From Lachnospiraceae bacterium (GTDB lineage: Bacteria; Bacillota; Clostridia; Lachnospirales; Lachnospiraceae): a stretch of DNA of 9,377 bases. The translations under genes were made by a program, and so were the position numbers. Of this stretch, positions 5,038-9,377 are shown piece by piece. The stretch's first letter is position 1. Each line of letters opens with the position of its first letter. The stretch is from NCBI GenBank assembly GCA_900771955.1, contig CAAGPW010000165.1:1-9377 (forward strand), written 5' to 3'. The notes beneath the pieces were generated by a model. That model worked only from the letters and a program-made list of their open reading frames with translations, did not search any database and was not told where the DNA came from.

Positions 5038-6786
5038 TTAAATTTTCCATTGTGAAGCGTCTCTTCTGGCATTCCAGAATGTCGTATAGATTGAATCGGC
5101 AGCAAGCAGTTCTTCGTGTGTCCCGATTCCGTGGATCGTTCCCCGATCCATGACAACGATCTGATCCGCGTTTTGAATGGTCTTCATCTTATGTGCGATC
5201 ATGATTACCGTCTTTCCCTTCACAAGTTCCTGGATCGCCTGCTGCAGCATCCATTCATTTTCCGGATCGACGCTTGAGGTCGCTTCATCTAACAAAATAA
5301 CCGGCGCGTCCTTTAAGATCGCCCGTGCAATGGAAATCCTCTGCTTTTCTCCGCCGGACAGATTTCCACCGTCTTCCCCTGCCAGGGTATGGTATTTTTC
5401 GGGGAGCTTCTCGATAAACTCATGACAGCAGGCTTTCTTTGCGCCGGCAACCACTTCTTCATGCGTTGCGTCCGGCTTTCCAAAGCGGATATTGTTTTCG
5501 ATCGTGTCATTGAACAGAAAAACATTCTGAAACACAATGCTAAAGCAGGAATACAGGTTTTCCGGTTCGATCTCTTTTACATTGATGCCGCCGATTTTCA
5601 CACTGCCCGCTGTGCAGTCCCAGAATCTCGCGATCAGACGGGTAAGCGTCGTTTTTCCGCAGCCGGAAGCTCCAACGATCGCCGTAAAAGATTTTTCCGG
5701 GATCGTAAGGGACACGTTTTTGATCACGTCTGCCTGATCTGCTTCATCATAATGAAAGGAAACATTTTTTAAGGTGATCCCATAATAATCCGGCATCCGG
5801 TTTCCTCCCGGCATAACCGGCACCTGCTCTACTGCCTGTACCCGTTCTAAGGAAATTTCCATCATGCGCACCATGCCTGTAACCGTACCGAGACTTTCAA
5901 GCGGTTTATATATCACAAAAACCGCAATAAACATGATCACGGCTTTTTCAACCGTCATGGAGCCCTGCAGCGTCAGCATTCCCGTCAGGATCATGATCAG
6001 TCCGCAGATGCACCGTTCCGTGAAAAAGAACAGAAAATTTCTTTGGATAAACGATTTTTCCATCTGATAAGAGCTGTCTTTCATGTCCTGAAATACTTTT
6101 GACATTTCGGTGGCTGTGCGCTCACTCTCCGGAAACAGCTTGTATACGGACAGTCCGCCTAAATATTCGATCACCTTGCTGTTTGCGCGGTTTTTATATT
6201 CCTTTGAAACTGTCGCAGCTTTTAAACCGGCACTCTGCATCAATGAGATGATCAGAATGGAAAGCAGGGAACCAATGAAAAACGTGATCCCGATCCTCCA
6301 GTCAAAAATTGAGATTCCCACAATGAGCACGAGCGCATTGATCCCCGCATTGATCGTTTTTTCCAGAATACTGGCGGCGTTCTGCTCAATATAATGCAGA
6401 TCATCGGTCAGTGTCGTAACTGTATTTCCAATGCTGTTGGAATTGAAATATCCCATTGGCGCTTTCTTTAAGTGGTCACCGATCGCAAGCCTCGATCGCG
6501 CCACCGCGTCATAACTTACGACACTCTGAAAATGGTATACCAGATATTTCATGATCCAGCGCCCTAACACTCCGGTCAGAAAGATCAGCGAGATCACACA
6601 CACATCCCGCCCTGTCAGCCGGTCAGCCTTCCACTCCAGGCTGCCAAGCCGGCGGAACAGATAAAAGACCGCAAGAAACGGAAAGGATTCAAAGATTCCG
6701 TCTGCAAACCCAAACCAGATACTCTGTTTGATCCGAACACTCTCGTTTCCACACAAACGCAGGAAACCTGACATCAGTTTTTTCAC
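5038..6786 (-). CDS. ABC transporter, fused permease/ATPase half-transporter 2
   Basis: This 582-residue half-transporter has an N-terminal membrane domain (about residues 20-320, six predicted spans) and a C-terminal ATPase domain. The ATPase motifs are complete: Walker A GASGCGKTT (372-380), Q-loop Gln420 (VFQN), signature LSGGE (476-480), Walker B VILLDE (496-501) and H-loop His532. It should act as a heterodimer with the gene just upstream. The start is GTG at 6786, directly after the upstream TAA; AGGAGGT (6794-6800) is 7 nt away and lies inside the last codons of exporter 1, so translation is coupled. The type resembles inward-facing siderophore-type (YbtPQ/IrtAB-like) half-transporters as well as exporters; direction and substrate are not determined. 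The gene is intact, but its partner is damaged. Confidence 0.95.
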   Translation of the reverse strand: MKKLMSGFLRLCGNESVRIKQSIWFGFADGIFESFPFLAVFYLFRRLGSLEWKADRLTGRDVCVISLIFLTGVLGRWIMKYLVYHFQSVVSYDAVARSRLAIGDHLKKAPMGYFNSNSIGNTVTTLTDDLHYIEQNAASILEKTINAGINALVLIVGISIFDWRIGITFFIGSLLSILIISLMQSAGLKAATVSKEYKNRANSKVIEYLGGLSVYKLFPESERTATEMSKVFQDMKDSSYQMEKSFIQRNFLFFFTERCICGLIMILTGMLTLQGSMTVEKAVIMFIAVFVIYKPLESLGTVTGMVRMMEISLERVQAVEQVPVMPGGNRMPDYYGITLKNVSFHYDEADQADVIKNVSLTIPEKSFTAIVGASGCGKTTLTRLIARFWDCTAGSVKIGGINVKEIEPENLYSCFSIVFQNVFLFNDTIENNIRFGKPDATHEEVVAGAKKACCHEFIEKLPEKYHTLAGEDGGNLSGGEKQRISIARAILKDAPVILLDEATSSVDPENEWMLQQAIQELVKGKTVIMIAHKMKTIQNADQIVVMDRGTIHGIGTHEELLAADSIYTTFWNARRDASQWKI

Positions 6787-8411
6787 TTAGCCCACCTCCT
6801 CTTTGTTATGTTCCCACAGCTTCTGATATGCCGCGCAGCTGCGAAGCAGCCCGTCATGCGTTCCCTCCGCGACGATCCGCCCGTCATTTACGACAAAGAT
6901 GCGGTCACAGTTTACGATCGTATGTAATCTGTGTGCGATCATGATAAGTGTCTTGCCCTCCGTAAGCGCTTCGATCGATCTTTGGATCTTATCTTCGTTT
7001 TCCGGATCAATAAATGCGGAAGCCTCATCGAGGATTACGATCGGCGCATCCTTTAAGATCGTCCGCGCGATCGCGATCCTCTGCCGCTGTCCGCCGGATA
7101 GTCTCCCGCCTGCTTCCCCGACACCGGTCTCATAGCCATCCGGTAATGCCTGTATAAATTCATTGCAGGCAGCTTTTTTCGCGGCGGCAATCATTTCCTG
7201 ATCGGAAGCGGATGGGTTGCCGATCCGGATGCTTCCGGAATCCGGGTCATAAAAACGCACCAGAAGCTTCGCAAGCGTCGATTTCCCGGAACCTGAATTT
7301 CCGACAAACGCAACCCGCTCTCCGGCTTTGATCGAAAAGCTTACGCCATCGATCACACACTGATCTTTCGTGTATCCAAACCGGACTTCTTTCGCTTCGA
7401 TCGTCTCTATGTCCGAAAGTTTCATGGTTCCTTCCGGAAGATCTTCCATGGAAAGGAGCTCATCCACCTTGCCCATCGTCGTCGCGATTGCCATGATATG
7501 ATCGGTAAACTCCATCATCTTGATGATCGGTTCTGATATTCCGAACGCCAAAAACATGCAGATCATAAATTTATTGAACGGGATTACGCCTGCCGCCATG
7601 AGCAGCGCGCCAACCGGCATGACAAGCAGCAGGCTGTTCGGCGTTACCACATAAAAACCAGCCAGATACGGGTAGCAATGCGCAAACCACTGTTTCATGG
7701 AATCGCGGAATGCCAAAACCGCCGTTTTGAACTTCTCCATGGAAGACGCTGTCTGCCCAAACGCCTTTATCACTTCTATTCCACTCACATACTCGACCAT
7801 TGCTCCCACCATCGTCTCGCTGTCTTTCGTGTAGCTTTCAAACATCTTTTTGACATCTTTTCCCGCCATCATAAAGCCGTAGATCAAAAATCCAAGCACC
7901 AGCGTCCCGAGGGATGCAAGCGCAAGCGGCAAACTGCAAAAAAACATCACCGTTATCATGACGAGAAAGCCCAGGATATGTGAGGTGAGTTCCGGCAGCA
8001 TATGCGCCAGCGGATATTCTAAATGTTCCACTTCATCCATCAGGATCTGCTTGTATTCACCCGCGCTTTTTTTCGCCGCGTTTCCAATCGATACCCGCAA
8101 AAGCTTATCCGTAAGGATCGTCCTGATCTCCGCGAGAATGCTGTACGCCATTTTATGTGAACAGCTTGAAGCCAGTGTGGAACAAAATGATTTTACGGTA
8201 TATCCCGCGATCGCACATACCCCCAGAATATGAGGTCTGCGGTTTTTAGATTCTGTTCTATGATCCGCGTCACTATCGTGGCTGCCGAAAGATAGGGAAT
8301 CAGTCCGCCAAACACAGAAATCGTTGCAAACACGACCGAAAAGACCGCCTTTTTCTTATCCTTTGCATAGGTAAAAACTTCTGCGACCGGATTCCTTTTT
8401 GCTTCTTTCAT
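6787..8411 (-). pseudogene. ABC half-transporter 1 with frameshift and missing Q-loop
   Basis: The gene reads from an ATG at 8411 (AGAGG at 8421-8425) through 64 residues ending LKTADLIFWG. It then goes out of frame at five C's (8220-8224; G on the coding strand). Adding one base restores VCAIAGYTVKSFCSTLASSCSHK and the remaining 454 residues, 541 in total. The membrane domain is followed by an ATPase domain with Walker A (GNSGSGKST), signature LSGGQ, Walker B (IVILDEAS) and H-loop (AHR). Between Walker A and the signature, GSIRIG runs straight into NPSASDQEM. In exporter 2 the equivalent stretch is 37 residues longer and holds the Q-loop, so an in-frame segment with the Q-loop is missing. 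Either lesion should abolish normal function. An alternative for the frameshift alone is a sequencing error in the homopolymer. Confidence 0.92.
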
Positions 8412-8437
8412 ATAAATTTTCCTCTCTTTTGAACTAA
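8412..8437. other. Remnant of the divergent promoter region
   Basis: Only 26 bp separate the exporter 1 start from the first codon of the TetR remnant. The stretch keeps the minus-strand RBS of exporter 1 (8421-8425) but has no plus-strand RBS and an in-frame TAA just before the TetR ATG. No promoter fits in it. A weak TTGTCA lies within the TetR frame on the minus strand (17 bp upstream of TAGTTC), but the -10 is poor. Confidence 0.6.
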
Positions 8438-8929
8438 ATGACCATAGATGAAGTGACAAAAAGCTGCGGCATTGCCAAGGGAACCTTTTATCATTTTTTT
8501 AAAGGAAAAGAAGAATTTATCTACCGGATCATGCTGTATGAAAGAGATCTGGAACGAAAGAAGCTCACCGACCTCCTGACGCCTGACCACACCCTTACCA
8601 GGGACGCTTTTAAAGAATGGCTCTTAGATATGATCCACGATGATGTGAATGTATTTTCCTATATGTCTCAGGAAGAGATCACGCTTTTAACCTCGGCATG
8701 GCCGGAAGAATATCTTTTAAATGTTTCCAATGATGAGCATACTTCCCTTTGGATTCTCTCCATGATCCCGGACAAACAAAAGGATTGTGACTGGAAGATT
8801 TTTGTAAATTACCTGAAAGGGCTTGCCATTGTAAACACTTATAAACATATTCTGAATCCGGACGCCGCGGATTTATTCATTGACCGCTTTATGGATGATC
8901 TGATCCGCTATGTATGGGGCACGGTATAA
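8438..8929 (+). pseudogene. TetR/AcrR-type regulator lacking its first helices
   Basis: The visible frame encodes 163 residues. It opens in the middle of the TetR DNA-binding domain: MTIDEVTKSCGIAKGTFYHFFKGKEEF is the end of helix 2, the recognition helix and the start of helix 4. Intact members have roughly 30 further residues before this point. Directly upstream is an in-frame TAA (8435-8437), and no ribosome binding site precedes the ATG. The ligand-binding part looks complete to the C-terminus (FIDRFMDDLIRYVWG). The divergent position next to the exporter genes indicates it once repressed them, sensing the transported compound or a related one. As it stands it should neither be translated well nor bind DNA. 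It ends 2 bp from the convergent sirtuin gene. Confidence 0.85.
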
Positions 8930-8931
8930 CC

Positions 8932-9377
8932 TCACACCTTTATCTTTGAAAAGATCTCGCCGATACTGCCCTGCACCAGAAGATCAGCCCTCGCATCCAT
9001 CGGTGTCGCAGACTTATTGACCAGCACCAGCTTGTTTCCACGGTAATAGTCAATAAGCCCTGCCGCCGGATATACCGCAAGTGAAGTGCCACCGATGATG
9101 AGAACATCCGCCTCACTGATGTAGCGCACTGCGTCCTCAAGCGTCTTCTGGTCAAGCCCCTCTTCATACAAAACGACATCAGGCTTGATCTGTCCGCCGC
9201 AAGCGTCACAGGTCGGGACCCCGGTGGAGTTTAAAATATACCCGGCATCAAAAAGCTTTCCGCAATGTCTGCAATAATTGCGGTGTACACTTCCGTGCAG
9301 TTCAAGCACCACTTTACTTCCCGCCGCCTGATGCAGCCCGTCGATATTCTGCGTCACGATCGCCTTTAATTTTCCCG
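8932..9377 (-). CDS. Sir2-family NAD-dependent protein deacylase (5' end outside window)
   Basis: Sirtuins remove acyl groups from lysine using NAD+. The C-terminal 148 or so residues are present; the frame is open through the window edge, so the N-terminal GAG-x-S NAD-binding motif is not seen. Visible landmarks are TQNIDGLHQAAG (NAD pocket), ELHGS with the catalytic His, a zinc site of two C-x-x-C pairs (CRHC and CDAC), KPDVVLYEE, the GTSLAVYPAA segment and VNKSATPMDARADL near the end. A GTG at 9357 could be mistaken for a start, but it lies inside the conserved VTQNIDG motif. The stop (TGA at 8934-8932) faces the TetR stop with only 2 bp between and no terminator. Confidence 0.95.
   Translation of the reverse strand, partial: GKLKAIVTQNIDGLHQAAGSKVVLELHGSVHRNYCRHCGKLFDAGYILNSTGVPTCDACGGQIKPDVVLYEEGLDQKTLEDAVRYISEADVLIIGGTSLAVYPAAGLIDYYRGNKLVLVNKSATPMDARADLLVQGSIGEIFSKIKV

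Noticed and set aside
5022..5156. 45-residue N-terminal extension of the S component
   Set aside because: It overlaps the coding 3' end of exporter 2, is charged rather than family-like, and a good RBS precedes the ATG at 5021.
8151..8153. Exporter 1 as a normal 454-residue gene starting at 8151
   Set aside because: That Met is inside the first part of the membrane domain; clear homologous sequence continues upstream in two frames to an RBS-supported ATG at 8411.
8220..8224. Programmed ribosomal frameshift in exporter 1
   Set aside because: There is no slippery heptamer with a downstream structure, both products would be non-functional, and the gene has another disabling lesion.

Overview
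The window looks like a chromosomal segment of a gut-type Clostridia, most likely Lachnospiraceae. This is inferred from the rpsR/ssb/rpsF block with a DUF951 gene beside it, strong AGGAGG-type ribosome binding sites, a PD-(D/E)XK 'transposase' (Rpn-type) gene with a tetrapeptide-repeat tail, and an MptD-type ECF transporter cluster. Almost every gene lies on the minus strand; only a TetR-type regulator remnant is on the plus strand.

Layout, read in the direction of minus-strand transcription (right to left). 9377-8932 is the 3' part of a sirtuin gene, facing the TetR remnant (8438-8929) with a 2-bp gap. From 8411 to 2697 runs a tightly packed transporter operon: ABC half-exporter 1 (8411-6787), ABC half-exporter 2 (6786-5038), an MptD-family ECF S component (5021-4437), an EcfT/CbiQ-type transmembrane protein (4437-3724) and a double-ATPase ECF gene (3727-2697). 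The junctions are TAA|GTG, a 16-nt gap, TAATG and TTGA, which indicates translational coupling. After an AT-rich spacer (2510-2696) comes the Rpn-type nuclease gene (2509-1529), then DUF951 (1519-1316), a strong promoter with A-tracts and a structured leader, and rpsF-ssb-rpsR (1174-133) ending in a hairpin terminator (119-68). A perfect 15-bp inverted repeat (1-15/53-67) sits at the left edge.

The main story is that the transporter locus is being lost. The regulator lacks its first helices, and the divergent promoter region between it and the exporter operon is reduced to 26 bp. Exporter 1 carries a one-base frameshift in a C5 run and an in-frame loss of about 37 codons that removes the Q-loop between two 'IRIG' segments. 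The ECF ATPase has a homopolymer frameshift, two internal deletions and a nonsense codon. The S component, the T component and exporter 2 remain intact reading frames. An intact relative of this cluster (TetR, two exporter halves, S, T, double A) would be an ECF uptake module combined with a heterodimeric ABC transporter; the substrate cannot be read from the sequence.

The ribosomal-protein operon is intact. It has a good sigma-A promoter with an extended -10, UP-like A-tracts, and a leader hairpin with a CC bulge that resembles the S6:S18 autoregulatory site. No tRNA, rRNA, CRISPR array or complete insertion sequence was seen.
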